Of a stretch of DNA of 64,000 nt, positions 42,314 to 51,598 are shown in pieces (within the stretch, counting starts at the first letter, position 1; each line of letters opens with the position of its first letter). The notes beneath the pieces are model-generated. The model made no database searches, was not told where the DNA came from, and saw nothing but the letters and a program-made list of their open reading frames with translations. The stretch comes from Chelativorans sp. ZYF759 (GTDB lineage: Bacteria > Pseudomonadota > Alphaproteobacteria > Rhizobiales > Rhizobiaceae): NCBI RefSeq assembly GCF_012911015.1, contig NZ_WVVV01000005.1, positions 143,760 through 207,759 on the forward strand. The letters run 5' to 3'. The position numbers and the translations under genes are program-made.

Positions 42314-43024
42314 ATGAACATGCCCTTCCAGTTGAACGCACTTGATGAAGACAGCGCCCGGCTTCGCCAGGCGACCATGGGCTATCGCGTTTACGAAGCG
42401 CTCAAGCAGGCCATCGTCCAGCTTCAGTTGCGGCCCGGCAACCTCCTCTCGGAGGCCGAGGTCGCGAAACAATTAGGGGTTTCGCGGCAGCCTGTGCGCG
42501 AAGCCTTCATCAAGCTCGCCGAGGTGGGTTTGGTTGAGATTCGACCGCAGCGCGGTACGTTTGTGGTGCTGATCTCGCGCAAGGAAGTCGAGAATGCGCG
42601 TTTCATCCGCGAAGCAGTGGAGGTCGCGCTGGCACGACGGGCTTCCGCCGAGGCTGCGCCGGAGGCCATCGAGAAGATGGCCAAATCGCTGGAAAGGCAG
42701 CGCGAAGCGCATCAGCGCGGCGACATTGCCTGGTTCCTGCGCGAGGACGAGAAATTCCATCAGGCGATTGCCTTGAGCGTGGACTGCGAACGCGCCTGGC
42801 GGCTGCTGGAGAACCTCAAGGCCCAGATGGACCGCGTCCGCTACCTCTCCATGCCGCTGGCAACGCCCGTCGAGACCCTGATCGCCCAGCATGAACGTAT
42901 CCTCTCGGGCATCGAGACGGGCGACGCGGATGCCGCCGCCGTGGCGATGCGGGACCATCTGGCCGAGATACTCAAGTCGCTGCCGAAGATCGCGGCGGCC
43001 CAGCCGGACCTGTTCGTGGACTGA
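42314..43024 (+). CDS. GntR-family regulator (FCD domain, UxuR-like)
   Basis: 236 aa. Winged helix at about 20-85 ('RVYEALKQAIVQLQLRPGNLLSEAEVAKQLGVSRQPVREAFIKLAEVGLVEI'), then an FCD ligand domain (about 90-225) with its metal-type Asp/His positions ('EDEKFHQAI', 'EHERIL'-like 'AQHERILSGIETGD', 'MRDHLAEIL'). It is divergent from the TRAP/uxuA operon and probably represses it until a hexuronate-type ligand binds. There is no Shine-Dalgarno sequence before the ATG, and the promoter position suggests a leader of only a few bases. A second ATG two codons later could also serve. Confidence 0.92.
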   Translation: MNMPFQLNALDEDSARLRQATMGYRVYEALKQAIVQLQLRPGNLLSEAEVAKQLGVSRQPVREAFIKLAEVGLVEIRPQRGTFVVLISRKEVENARFIREAVEVALARRASAEAAPEAIEKMAKSLERQREAHQRGDIAWFLREDEKFHQAIALSVDCERAWRLLENLKAQMDRVRYLSMPLATPVETLIAQHERILSGIETGDADAAAVAMRDHLAEILKSLPKIAAAQPDLFVD

Positions 43025-43034
43025 CGCGGCTAGC

Positions 43035-44531
43035 CTATTCCGCGGCGTCGCGCTGCGTCTCGTCAGGCGCATCGGGGTGACCCGGCTCTGTCTCACATTC
43101 GAGATCGGGGAAGGCGAGAACGCGACGCCCGTGGAAGTCGGTGCGCACCACGAGCAGTCCCCGCTCCTCGAAATAGGCGAGCAGGCGCCGCGCGCGACGC
43201 GGCGAATGGCTGCCATAGGCGCGCGCGAGCGTCGCGTCGGAAGGGCAGGGGTCCTTGTTGGTCGCCGCGCGCGCAACCATCAGAAAGACGCCCTGAAGAT
43301 CGTCCGGCAGCGTTTCCGAAAGCGCGAGCGCCCGTGCCCAGGTCTCGCCGCCCGATCCCTCGTCCACCCCAGCGCGTGCGACCGCCAGCCGGCGGCGGAA
43401 GGCTGCGAGCTGCAGCGGTTCGCCCTGCACGCGGCGGATGCGGCTGCGCACCAGGAAGTCCTGGTAGAGTACCGCGTCGGACCGAAAAGCCGCGTCCGGA
43501 TCTTCCAGGATTTCGCGCAGCACCGTCTCGATGCCGGCCTCGCGCTCGGCTTCGTCGACGATAGGAAACATCGGCTCCTCGACGGGCTCCGGCGCGGGCT
43601 TCGGCCGCGAGATCTGGGCCAGCAGATCGACGGTGGGAACAGGCTTGGGCTGCGGCCGGCGGATCGGCACGATGGGCTCGTCGGGCGAAGGGGTGAGAAT
43701 CAGATCGAGCGCGTTCTCGGGTGCTTCGGGCAAGGGAATGAGCTTCGGGCTGCTGGATCGCGCCGAGGTCTCGACCGGGCCGATGGTGATCGGCAGGGGG
43801 CGGCGCGAGAGCGCGGGCCCGAGCGCCACGAAATGGCCGCGCGCCAGATCGCGGAACATCTCGGCCTGGCGGCGGTCCATGCCGAGAAGGTCGGCGGCGC
43901 GCGCCATGTCGATGTCGAGAAATGTGCGGCCCATGAGGAAGTTCGAGGCTTCCGCGGCGACGTTCTTGGCAAGCTTTGCCAGGCGCTGCGTGGCGATGAC
44001 GCCTGCCAGCCCGCGCTTGCGTCCCCGGCACATCAGGTTGGTCATGGCGCCGAGCGAGAGCTTGCGCGCTTCGTCGGAAACCTCGCCGCCGACAGCGGGG
44101 GCGAAGAGCTGGGCCTCGTCGACCACCACCAGCACCGGATACCAGTAGTCGCGGTCGGCATCGAACATGCCGCCCAGGAATGCTGCTGCAGCCCGCATCT
44201 GCTGCTCGACCTCAAGCCCTTCCAGATTGAGCACGACGGAGACGCGGTGCTGGCGGACGCGCGCGGCGATGCGGGTCAATTCGGCCTCGGTGCGCGCGGC
44301 ATCGACGACCTGGTGACCGTAGCGTTCGGCCAGCGTGACGAAATCTCCCTCGGGATCGATGATGCATTGTTGAACCCATGGCGCGCTCTGCTCCAGCAGG
44401 CGGCGCAACAGATGTGACTTGCCGGAGCCGGAATTACCCTGCACCAGCAGCCGCGTGGCCAGCAGTTCCTCGAGATCCAGCTTCGCCGGGTCGCCTTTCG
44501 GCGCGGCGCCCATGTCGATGTCGACCTTCAT
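43035..44531 (-). CDS. HerA-like ATPase (DUF87/FtsK-HerA superfamily)
   Basis: 498 aa. Walker A GNSGSGKS at 32-39, 'CIIDPEGDF' at 56-64 (the HerA DPxxD-type motif), Walker B VLVVVDE at 133-139, and the sensor-like 'VIATQRLAKLAKNVAAEASNFLMG' with an 'MCRGRKRGLAG' arginine block. After about 245 a Pro-rich linker leads to a helical C-terminal domain with a winged-helix look ('SDATLARAYGSHSPRRARRLLAYFEERGLL'). HerA proteins pump DNA with a NurA nuclease or serve defence systems; no nuclease or defence partner is adjacent, so the role is open. AAAGGG precedes the ATG. Confidence 0.88.
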   Translation of the reverse strand: MKVDIDMGAAPKGDPAKLDLEELLATRLLVQGNSGSGKSHLLRRLLEQSAPWVQQCIIDPEGDFVTLAERYGHQVVDAARTEAELTRIAARVRQHRVSVVLNLEGLEVEQQMRAAAAFLGGMFDADRDYWYPVLVVVDEAQLFAPAVGGEVSDEARKLSLGAMTNLMCRGRKRGLAGVIATQRLAKLAKNVAAEASNFLMGRTFLDIDMARAADLLGMDRRQAEMFRDLARGHFVALGPALSRRPLPITIGPVETSARSSSPKLIPLPEAPENALDLILTPSPDEPIVPIRRPQPKPVPTVDLLAQISRPKPAPEPVEEPMFPIVDEAEREAGIETVLREILEDPDAAFRSDAVLYQDFLVRSRIRRVQGEPLQLAAFRRRLAVARAGVDEGSGGETWARALALSETLPDDLQGVFLMVARAATNKDPCPSDATLARAYGSHSPRRARRLLAYFEERGLLVVRTDFHGRRVLAFPDLECETEPGHPDAPDETQRDAAE

Positions 44532-44619
44532 GAGATGCCCTTTCTGCGCCTGTCCTTAGCATCTGCGCACCGCCGCCGCGAAGCGCCGCGAAGGGATACC
44601 CACAGGCAGGACCTTGCCA

Positions 44620-45315
44620 TCATCCGGCCGCGTCCCTGACCCAGCCCTCCGGTGTCGACCGGAGGAGAGGGGAGGAAATAGCGCCCTCCACAGGCGGGAC
44701 GATCGCCAGATCGGCGCGCGTGAGCATCTCTTCGAACCGCCGGCTCTGCAGCATGGCCGCCACCACACCCACCACATCGGCTCTTGCGGCTGCCAGCAGG
44801 GCAAGCACAGCGGCAATGGAGGTTCCCGTGCTGACCACGTCGTCCACGACGACCACGCGCCGGCCCTCGAGGACGGGCAGCATGCGGGGATCGATGTAGA
44901 GGCGCTTTTCCTGGCCGGGGCTGGTGATGGATCGCATCGGCCGGGACAGTTGTTCCTCGTACCAGAATTTCCGTGACGTTCCGAGGGCCACCATGCGCGT
45001 GTGGCCAAGGCGGCGTGCGACCCCGTTGGCCAGTGGCAGACCCAGCGTCGGCACGCCGACGATGATATCCGGATCGAGACGGCGCGCGATGTCGCTCATC
45101 GCCTCGCTTAGCGCATCCTCGACTTCGAAACTCGCCTGATTCACGATCAATGAGGCGACCGCGCTACGACCATCCCCCGGCAGCACGCGGATCGGAAGCA
45201 GCAATTGCCGTCCGTCGGGGAGAACGGCCGGGTAGGCCTCGCGGAAGGTGGCGCCTTCCGATATGTCATGCGAAAGCGGCGGCGCGAGCGTCTGCCAGTA
45301 TTGATGGGGCTGCAT
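44620..45315 (-). CDS. Phosphoribosyltransferase family protein
   Basis: 231 aa. The PRPP-binding loop 'VVVVDDVVSTGTSIAAVLALL' is clear (about 150-170), and 'DPDIIVGVPTLGLPLANGVARRLG' is the hood/pyrophosphate-binding region. It resembles adenine- or orotate-type phosphoribosyltransferases and would make a nucleotide from PRPP and a base. I start at the ATG after AGAGG, which gives a normal length. It is 88 bp upstream of the HerA-like gene on the same strand; nucleoside hydrolases lie a few kb away, which fits base salvage, though not in the same operon. Confidence 0.87.
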   Translation of the reverse strand: MQPHQYWQTLAPPLSHDISEGATFREAYPAVLPDGRQLLLPIRVLPGDGRSAVASLIVNQASFEVEDALSEAMSDIARRLDPDIIVGVPTLGLPLANGVARRLGHTRMVALGTSRKFWYEEQLSRPMRSITSPGQEKRLYIDPRMLPVLEGRRVVVVDDVVSTGTSIAAVLALLAAARADVVGVVAAMLQSRRFEEMLTRADLAIVPPVEGAISSPLLRSTPEGWVRDAAG

Positions 45316-45378
45316 GCAATGGCCTCTGTGGAATCGGCGGCACGGTCGCCAGGACGCACATAACGGATCGCAGGCGAT

Positions 45379-46569
45379 ATGGCACTGGACGAATCGACGA
45401 TCACCCTGGATGCGGCCGAGATCGAGACGCTGACGGAACTTAGGCGCGATCTGCACGCCCACCCGGAACTGGGCTTCGAGGAGGTGCGAACCGCCGGCAT
45501 CGTGGCAAGGCAGCTCGAGAAGGCGGGCATCGCGGTGCATCGGGGTCTCGGCAAGACGGGGGTCGTCGGCACCCTGAAGGTGGGCAGCGGCGGGCGCGCC
45601 ATCGCGCTTCGCGCCGACATGGATGCGCTTGCCATGCCAGAACTGGCTGACAGGCCCTATCGCTCGACGGTCGGCAATACGATGCACGCCTGCGGCCATG
45701 ACGGGCACACGACCCTGCTTCTCGGCGCGGCGCGGCATCTGGCCCGCACCCGCAATTTCGACGGCACGGTGCATTTCGTCTTCCAGCCGGCTGAGGAAGG
45801 CCGGGGTGGCGCCAAGGCGATGGTTGACGAGGGCTTCTTCGACCTCTTCCCCGTCGATGCGGCCTTCGGTCTCCACAACATGCCCGGGCTGGCCACAGAA
45901 GAGATGGCTGTTGTCGCCGGTCCGCAACTGGCCTCCTCCGATTCATGGGAAGTGGTGTTCACCGGCGTGGGCACGCATGGTGCCAAACCCCATCTTGGCC
46001 GCGACGCGGTTACGGCGGCCGGGCATTTCCTGACAGCCCTTCACAGCATCGTGGCGCGGGTGGTCGACCCGCTGCAACCGGCCGTCATCAGTGCCTGTGC
46101 GGTCGAGGCCGGCGATTTCCGGGCGCTGAACGTGATTCCCGACGAGGTCAGGATCGGGGGGACGGCGCGCGCCTATTCGGCCGAGGTTCGCGACGTCCTG
46201 GAGGAAGAGATCGGCAGGCTGGCGCACGGGGTGGCGGCGACCTTCGGCATTGAGGCGCGCTATGATTTCCTGCGGCGTATTCCGCCCGTCGTCAACGATC
46301 GGGCGGCGACCGAAAGCGCCTACCGCGCGGCGTGCCGAGTTGTGGGCGCTGAAAATGTGCGGACGGACTTCCCGCCCTCCACGGCGGGCGACGACTTTGC
46401 CTTCTTCGGCGCGCGGGTTCCCGGCTGCTACGTCTGGCTGGGTAACGGACCGGCCGTCGATGGCGCGCTGCACCACAACACGCGCTACGATTTCAACGAC
46501 GCGGCGATCCCGACGGGCGTTCGATTCTGGACGGCGCTGGTCGAGCACGAGCTGGCGCGCTCGGCCTGA
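45379..46569 (+). CDS. M20 amidohydrolase (hippurate hydrolase/N-acyl amino acid deacylase type)
   Basis: 396 aa. Zinc-site motifs: HACGHDGH at 103-110, PAEEG at 137-141, GLHN at 164-167, and the C-terminal 'LHHNTRYDFND' histidine. The dimerisation domain lies between about 185 and 295 ('VGTHGAKPHLGRDAV'). It hydrolyses N-acyl or N-carbamoyl amino acids or similar amides in the cytoplasm. The ATG has a GGATCGCAGG-type site. It diverges from the phosphoribosyltransferase gene and converges on the nucleoside hydrolase, 5 bp away. Confidence 0.92.
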   Translation: MALDESTITLDAAEIETLTELRRDLHAHPELGFEEVRTAGIVARQLEKAGIAVHRGLGKTGVVGTLKVGSGGRAIALRADMDALAMPELADRPYRSTVGNTMHACGHDGHTTLLLGAARHLARTRNFDGTVHFVFQPAEEGRGGAKAMVDEGFFDLFPVDAAFGLHNMPGLATEEMAVVAGPQLASSDSWEVVFTGVGTHGAKPHLGRDAVTAAGHFLTALHSIVARVVDPLQPAVISACAVEAGDFRALNVIPDEVRIGGTARAYSAEVRDVLEEEIGRLAHGVAATFGIEARYDFLRRIPPVVNDRAATESAYRAACRVVGAENVRTDFPPSTAGDDFAFFGARVPGCYVWLGNGPAVDGALHHNTRYDFNDAAIPTGVRFWTALVEHELARSA

Positions 46570-46574
46570 GGCTT

Positions 46575-47483
46575 TCAGGTGAGTGTTTGCGCCAGCAGTT
46601 CGAGGGCGCCCTTCGCGTCGACATCCATCGCCACGGCGATCTCCGGCACCTCGCTCGAGGGCGCCAGCGCCCCGCGATCCACCCCATTGCCGCAATCGAT
46701 GGCCAGCCGCATGCGCCGGACGTCGAACAGCGCGGGCTGCACCGCAAGCAGCATGACGCAGGGGTCGTGCAGTGGTCGGCTCTCCTGATCGCGCGCGCCG
46801 GCGAAATAGGCCGCGATCAGATCGGCCGCCACCGCGCCCGGCAAGGTGCCGGAAGACCGCAGCCGGTCGAGATAGTCCCGATCGGCGCGCACCTTGCGCG
46901 TCACGTCCAGGGGCACGAGCGTGACGTCAAGCCCCGATTCCAGGACCCTGGCCGCCGCCTCCGGATCGCAGGCAAGGTTGAATTCGGAGCGCGGACCGAC
47001 ATTGCCGCGTTCGTTCACCGCACCGCCCATCGCGATGATCCGGCCGATGCGGCCGGCCGCTTCGGGGCTTTCGTCCAGAAGCAGCGCAACGTTGGTGAGC
47101 GGCCCCAGCGCGAGAATGTCGATGCTGCCGGCCGGGCGCGACATGAGCATCTCCGCAAGGAAGCGGGCGGCCGGCGTTGCGACCGGCGGCGACATGGGGC
47201 CAGGCAGGGGCACCCCGCCCAGCCCGTCATCGCCATGAATGGCTTCTTCGGAAATGCCCCGACCCACCAATGGCTGGGATGCCCCGGCAGCGACCGGAAT
47301 GGTGTCGTGCCCGGCCGCCGCCAGAAGACGACCGGCGTTCCGGGTCGTCCGCTCCAGGCCGATGTTGCCGGCAACGGTCGTGACAGCGGCCACGGAAAGA
47401 GCGGGGGAGGCCAATGCGAAGAGAATCGCGATCGCATCATCGAGGCCCGGATCGGTGTCGATGACGATCTGACGGGGACTCAT
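46575..47483 (-). CDS. Nucleoside hydrolase (inosine/uridine-preferring family), copy 1
   Basis: 302 aa. The calcium-binding signature DTDPGLDDA is at 9-17, with 'SIDILALGPLTNVALLL' and 'IIAMGGAVNERGN..SEFNLACDPEAA' as further family blocks and a final 'LHDPCVMLL' aspartate. It splits nucleosides into base and ribose. The start ATG overlaps the deaminase stop (ATGA); the longer frame upstream mirrors that gene. It is the last gene of the PotABCD-type operon, so the imported ligand is probably a nucleoside or nucleoside-like compound. Confidence 0.92.
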   Translation of the reverse strand: MSPRQIVIDTDPGLDDAIAILFALASPALSVAAVTTVAGNIGLERTTRNAGRLLAAAGHDTIPVAAGASQPLVGRGISEEAIHGDDGLGGVPLPGPMSPPVATPAARFLAEMLMSRPAGSIDILALGPLTNVALLLDESPEAAGRIGRIIAMGGAVNERGNVGPRSEFNLACDPEAAARVLESGLDVTLVPLDVTRKVRADRDYLDRLRSSGTLPGAVAADLIAAYFAGARDQESRPLHDPCVMLLAVQPALFDVRRMRLAIDCGNGVDRGALAPSSEVPEIAVAMDVDAKGALELLAQTLT

Positions 47484-48814
47484 CGTTGGTCGAGCCCCGC
47501 ATCGATCGCGGCGATCTCCAACCGGAAGCGGTCGGCCATCTGCAGCGCGTCGCGCATCACGCTGGCCTTTTCCAGCGTCGTCACTGTGCGATCGCGCAGG
47601 ATCCACTCGCCCGCGACCATCACATCGCGGACATCGGTCGGCATCGAGGAAAAGACCAGCATGGCGTAGGGGTCGTAGATGGGATGCAACCGGGCGGCGG
47701 CGAGATCGATCCGGATCAGGTCGGCCTGCTTGCCGGGCTCCAGCGAGCCGATGGCAGCATCCATTCCGAGCACCCGTGCTCCTTCCAGGGTCGCCATGCG
47801 GATGACGTCGCGGGCCGGCATCGGCTTGCGCGACTGTCCGCGAATCTTCGCGAAAATCGACACGACACCGAATTGCGAGAAGAGGTCGAGCGTGTTCCCG
47901 CTCATGGCGCCGTCGGTGGCGATGCCGACGGCAATGCCCGCGGCGCGCATGTCGTCGACGCGTGCCATGCCCCGCCCGCCCTTGCCGTTGGAGCGCGCAT
48001 TGTGGGCCACGGCCGCGCCGCTCTCGGCAAGGATGCGGATGTCGGCGTCATCCACGAGCAGGAAATGGGCGCATACCGTCTTGGGGCGCAGGATGCCCGT
48101 GCGCATGGCGAGTTCGACGGTCGAGACGCCATGTTCCTTGCGCGCCCAGGCACTCTCCGCCTCGGTCTCTGCCAGGTGGATCTGGATCGGCAGGTCGCCA
48201 TGGTCGGCGGCCCATTGCGCAACCCTTTCCATCACGGCCGGCCCCGTCGAATAGGGCGCGTGGGGCGCGATGGATGGCGTCACGCGGGGATGATCGGCGA
48301 AGGTCTCGACCAGTTCCCCGGCGAGCGCGAAGCCTTCCTCGAAGTCCTTGTGATCCGGCGGATCGAAATCGGCCAGTGTCTGTCCCACGACGCCGCGCAT
48401 TCCCGCCTCGTCGATGACCTTCCCGATCTCGGTCTCGTGGTAGTACATGTCGGCGACCGTGGTTACCCCGCCGGCGATCATCTCATAGGCGGCCAGCCGG
48501 CTGCCGATGCGCACCATCTCGGGCGACACGAATTTGCGTTCCAGCGGTAGCATGTAGCGAAACAGGCGGTCGTCGACATCCTCGCCCAGGCCGCGAAACA
48601 GGCTCATCGGCATGTGACAATGCGGGTTGACCATGCCGGGAAGGACGATGTCGCCTTCGACATCGAGGATCTCGGCACCGGGAATCGCGGGTGGCTCGCC
48701 ACCGCCCAGCGCCACGATCCGGTCGTCCTCGATATGAATCCAGCCGGGCCGATGCTCGCACATCGCTTCGTCGACGGCCAGCACCCAGGCATTGACGATG
48801 AGGCGTTTGCTCAT
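47480..48814 (-). CDS. ATZ/TRZ-type amidohydrolase (nucleobase/adenosyl deaminase family)
   Basis: 444 aa. Metal ligands: H65 and H67 (VNPHCHMPMS), a histidine in 'IQIHLAETEAES', and an aspartate in 'IATDGAMSGNTLDL'; 'PSIAPHAPYS' is also typical. The family covers S-adenosylhomocysteine/MTA deaminase, guanine and 8-oxoguanine deaminases and triazine hydrolases. A transporter and two nucleoside hydrolases nearby favour a purine or nucleoside deaminase. Start ATG overlaps the ATPase stop (ATGA). Confidence 0.9.
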   Translation of the reverse strand: MSKRLIVNAWVLAVDEAMCEHRPGWIHIEDDRIVALGGGEPPAIPGAEILDVEGDIVLPGMVNPHCHMPMSLFRGLGEDVDDRLFRYMLPLERKFVSPEMVRIGSRLAAYEMIAGGVTTVADMYYHETEIGKVIDEAGMRGVVGQTLADFDPPDHKDFEEGFALAGELVETFADHPRVTPSIAPHAPYSTGPAVMERVAQWAADHGDLPIQIHLAETEAESAWARKEHGVSTVELAMRTGILRPKTVCAHFLLVDDADIRILAESGAAVAHNARSNGKGGRGMARVDDMRAAGIAVGIATDGAMSGNTLDLFSQFGVVSIFAKIRGQSRKPMPARDVIRMATLEGARVLGMDAAIGSLEPGKQADLIRIDLAAARLHPIYDPYAMLVFSSMPTDVRDVMVAGEWILRDRTVTTLEKASVMRDALQMADRFRLEIAAIDAGLDQR

Positions 48815-49872
48815 TCCGGCGCCAGGATGGCGCATTGATCGATGACCGGCACGAGCCAGGCCTTCTCGCCGATGGAGAGGGGAGATGACAGGGGACCGTT
48901 GGCCACCAGATGGCCGGCTCCGGTCTCACATTGGTACTGGTAGGCCCGTCCGAGATAGGTCCGCAGCCCCAATGTGGCGGGGATGCCGCCAGTGGACGGG
49001 TCGCTCGTCACCAGGAGCCCGTCAGGGCGTGTCGCCAGGACGAAGCTGTCGGGGATCTCGCCGAAGCGCTGGGCCGACAGCTTCAGCTTCGCGCCATCAG
49101 CCGTACGGGCAACAACGCTTCCGCCCTCGCGCGTCTCGACCTGCATCGAAATGAGGTTCTCGAATCCCACGAAGCGCGCCACGAAGGCGTTGGCCGGACG
49201 CTGATAGAGCGTCTCGGGCGTGTCGAGCTGCATGATGCGGCCCTCGCTCATGATGGCCACGCGGTCCGAGATCGAGAAGGCCTCCTCCTGGTCGTGCGTC
49301 ACATAGACCGAGGTCGTACCGTTGGCGCGCTGCAGCTGGCGAATCTCGACGCGCATGTCCACGCGCAGCTTGGCATCGAGATTGGACAGAGGCTCGTCGA
49401 ACATTAGCAGCGGCGGCTCGATGACGAGCGCACGCGCCAGGGCGACGCGCTGCTTCTGGCCGCCTGACAGCGCGGCCGGCAGACGGTCGGCGAGATGGGC
49501 GAGGCCGACGCGCTCCAGCATCTGCGTGGCTTTGCGGTTGCGATCGGCGGAAGCCACACCGCGCTGCTTGAGGCCGAAGCCGACATTCTCGCGCACGCTC
49601 AGATGCGGAAACAGGGCGTAGTTCTGAAAGACCAGGCCAATGTTGCGCGCGTGGGCCGGCAGGCGCGTCAGATCCTTGTCGCCGAGCCGGATCGTGCCCG
49701 AGGTCGGCTCCAGGAACCCGGCCACGAGACGCAGCGTCGTCGTCTTGCCGCAGCCCGACGCGCCGAGAAGCGAGACGAGTTCACCGTCGCGGATGTCGAG
49801 GGAAAGATCCTCGAGCACCTTGGTGGTGCCGTAATGGGCCGTGACGGACTGAATGGATAGGGGAAGGCTCAC
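48811..49872 (-). CDS. ABC transporter ATPase (PotA-like)
   Basis: 353 aa. Walker A GASGCGKT at 37-44, 'VFQNYALFPHLSVREN' Q-loop, LSGGQ at 135-139 and Walker B LLMFDEP at 155-161, then a TOBE domain (about 275-345). It starts with GTG preceded by AAGGGA. PotA-like ATPases power polyamine, thiamine, iron or phosphonate importers; here the neighbours suggest nucleosides or bases. Gene order is binding protein, permease, permease, ATPase, deaminase, nucleoside hydrolase. Confidence 0.93.
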   Translation of the reverse strand: MSLPLSIQSVTAHYGTTKVLEDLSLDIRDGELVSLLGASGCGKTTTLRLVAGFLEPTSGTIRLGDKDLTRLPAHARNIGLVFQNYALFPHLSVRENVGFGLKQRGVASADRNRKATQMLERVGLAHLADRLPAALSGGQKQRVALARALVIEPPLLMFDEPLSNLDAKLRVDMRVEIRQLQRANGTTSVYVTHDQEEAFSISDRVAIMSEGRIMQLDTPETLYQRPANAFVARFVGFENLISMQVETREGGSVVARTADGAKLKLSAQRFGEIPDSFVLATRPDGLLVTSDPSTGGIPATLGLRTYLGRAYQYQCETGAGHLVANGPLSSPLSIGEKAWLVPVIDQCAILAPE

Positions 49873-49883
49873 GGGATTATCCC

Positions 49884-50672
49884 TTATTTCGCGACGATGG
49901 TCAGGCCGAGCGTGCGTTCGACGATGGCCATCACGATGACCGTCAGGACCATCAGCAGCACCGAGACCGATGCGATGGTCGGATCGAAGAACTGCTCGAC
50001 ATGGGCCAGGATCTGAATCGGCAGCGTTGAGATGCCCGGCCCGGTCAGGAACAGCGAGACCGACACGTCGTTGATCGAGGTGATGAAGGCCAGGATGAAG
50101 GCGGCGATCACGCCCGCCCGGACATTCGGCAGCACGATGGTGAAGAACGTCTTCAGCGGCGGGCTGCCGAGGCTGATGGCGGCCTCCTCGATGCTGAAGT
50201 CGAAGGAGGAGAGTGCCGCCGAAATCACCCGCACCACATAGGGCAGGACGAGCAGCGTGTGGCCGATCAGCAGCGTCATGAAGATCGGGAAGCCGGCGCC
50301 CACATTGATCGAGCGCAGCAGCGAGAAGCCAAGCACGATCTCCGGCACCAGGATCGGCAGGATGAACAGCGTCGAGAGCCAGCCCGGCAACTGGATTCGG
50401 TAGCGGTTGAGAGCGTAGGCCGCTGGGATGCCGATGATGAGTGCAAGGCCGGTCGCCAGGAACGCGATCTGCAGCGAGGTGACGATCGTGCGCCTGAAGG
50501 CGCTGATGTTCCAGATGTTCTCGAACCAGTGCAGAGTGAAACCCTGCGGCGGGAAGGTCAGGTAGCTCGTGTCACTCACCGACGCGCCGAAGATGATGAT
50601 CAGCGGGCCCAGCAGGAACAGATAGACCAGCGCGGCAAAGGCGATCAGGAATGGGTTCACGCGTGTTGTCAT
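49884..50672 (-). CDS. ABC transporter permease (PotC-like)
   Basis: 262 aa with about six membrane helices. The EAA coupling loop is 'FSIEEAAISLGSPPLKTFFTIVLPNVRAGVI', a textbook match for the PotC/CysW class. It starts 1 bp after the other permease ends. It forms the channel together with that permease. Confidence 0.93.
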   Translation of the reverse strand: MTTRVNPFLIAFAALVYLFLLGPLIIIFGASVSDTSYLTFPPQGFTLHWFENIWNISAFRRTIVTSLQIAFLATGLALIIGIPAAYALNRYRIQLPGWLSTLFILPILVPEIVLGFSLLRSINVGAGFPIFMTLLIGHTLLVLPYVVRVISAALSSFDFSIEEAAISLGSPPLKTFFTIVLPNVRAGVIAAFILAFITSINDVSVSLFLTGPGISTLPIQILAHVEQFFDPTIASVSVLLMVLTVIVMAIVERTLGLTIVAK

Positions 50673-50673
50673 C

Positions 50674-51498
50674 TCACACCGCCATCGGGTTCAGGCGGCG
50701 CGCGATGCGCGTCATGACCAGCACCGTGACGATGGTCACGACCACCATGATCGCCGCAATCGTCGAGGCGCCGGCCCAGTCGAAGGCGACCATCGCCCGC
50801 TGGTGCAGGAAGGTGCCCATGACCATCTGCTGGTCGCCGCCCAGAAGATGTGGGGTGGCATAGGAGGTGAAGCTCGCGGTAAAGACCAGCACCGCGCCGA
50901 CGATGAGACCGGGTGTGGCGAGCGGCAGGATCACCTGCCGGAAGGTGCCGACCGGCGTGGCGCCGAGCGAGGCGGAGGCTTGCACCAGATCGTCGGGAAT
51001 GTTGTCGAGGACGCCGACGAGCACCAGAACCATCAGCGGCACGAAGAGATAGACCATCGCCACGATCACCGCGCCCTGCGTGTAGAGCATGGTCACCGGC
51101 GCGTCGGTGAGGCCGATCCACTGCATGAAATTGTTGAGGATGCCGTTTCGGCCCAGAACGATCAGCCAGGCGAAGGAGCGCACCACCACGCCCGTCAGCA
51201 GCGGAAAGACGGCAAGCACGATGAGGATGGACTTCAGCCAGGGTGGGCTCTTGGAGACGACGTAGGCTGTGAGAAACCCGACGAAGAGAGAGATGACCGT
51301 CGTCGCGAAGGCGATCTCGAAGGTGCGCCAGAGCACCGTGCGGCGGAAGCCGGACTCGAAATACCAGATGTAGGGGCCGAGCAATCCGCGCGGGTCGGTG
51401 AAGGTGACGCTGATCGTTGCGGCGACCGGCAAGATCAGGAAGATCACGACCGCCAGCGTCGCGGGCGACGCCATGATCCAGCCTGCGAAGCGTTTCAT
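50674..51498 (-). CDS. ABC transporter permease (PotB-like)
   Basis: 274 aa, six membrane helices, coupling loop 'DDLVQASASLGATPVGTFRQVILPLATPGLI'. 'FPLLTGVVVRSFAWLIVLGRNGILNNFM' is a PotB-type block. The ribosome site is weak (GAAGAG 11 nt upstream), and two hairpins separate it from the binding-protein gene, both consistent with lower expression than the binding protein. Confidence 0.92.
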   Translation of the reverse strand: MKRFAGWIMASPATLAVVIFLILPVAATISVTFTDPRGLLGPYIWYFESGFRRTVLWRTFEIAFATTVISLFVGFLTAYVVSKSPPWLKSILIVLAVFPLLTGVVVRSFAWLIVLGRNGILNNFMQWIGLTDAPVTMLYTQGAVIVAMVYLFVPLMVLVLVGVLDNIPDDLVQASASLGATPVGTFRQVILPLATPGLIVGAVLVFTASFTSYATPHLLGGDQQMVMGTFLHQRAMVAFDWAGASTIAAIMVVVTIVTVLVMTRIARRLNPMAV

Positions 51499-51522
51499 GT
51501 GACGATATCTCTTCGATAGGAT

Positions 51523-51570
51523 CCGCCGCGCGTGCGGCGGTCAAGCAAACGGGGCGGCCGGCGCCGCCCC
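51523..51570 (-). other. Two hairpins between binding-protein and permease genes
   Basis: GGGGCGGC-CGGC-GCCGCCCC (51551-51570, 8-bp stem) and CCGCCGC-GCGT-GCGGCGG (51523-51540, 7-bp stem). On the minus strand the first is followed by GTTTGCTTGA, a poor terminator tail, so partial termination or mRNA protection is likely. Confidence 0.6.
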
Positions 51571-51598
51571 GAAAGCGATTGCGGTTGTCAGCCGGCGC

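Noticed and set aside
43035..44531. HerA-like ATPase as part of a phage-defence system
   Set aside because: No SIR2, nuclease, Argonaute or other defence partner lies next to it; neighbours are metabolic or regulatory.
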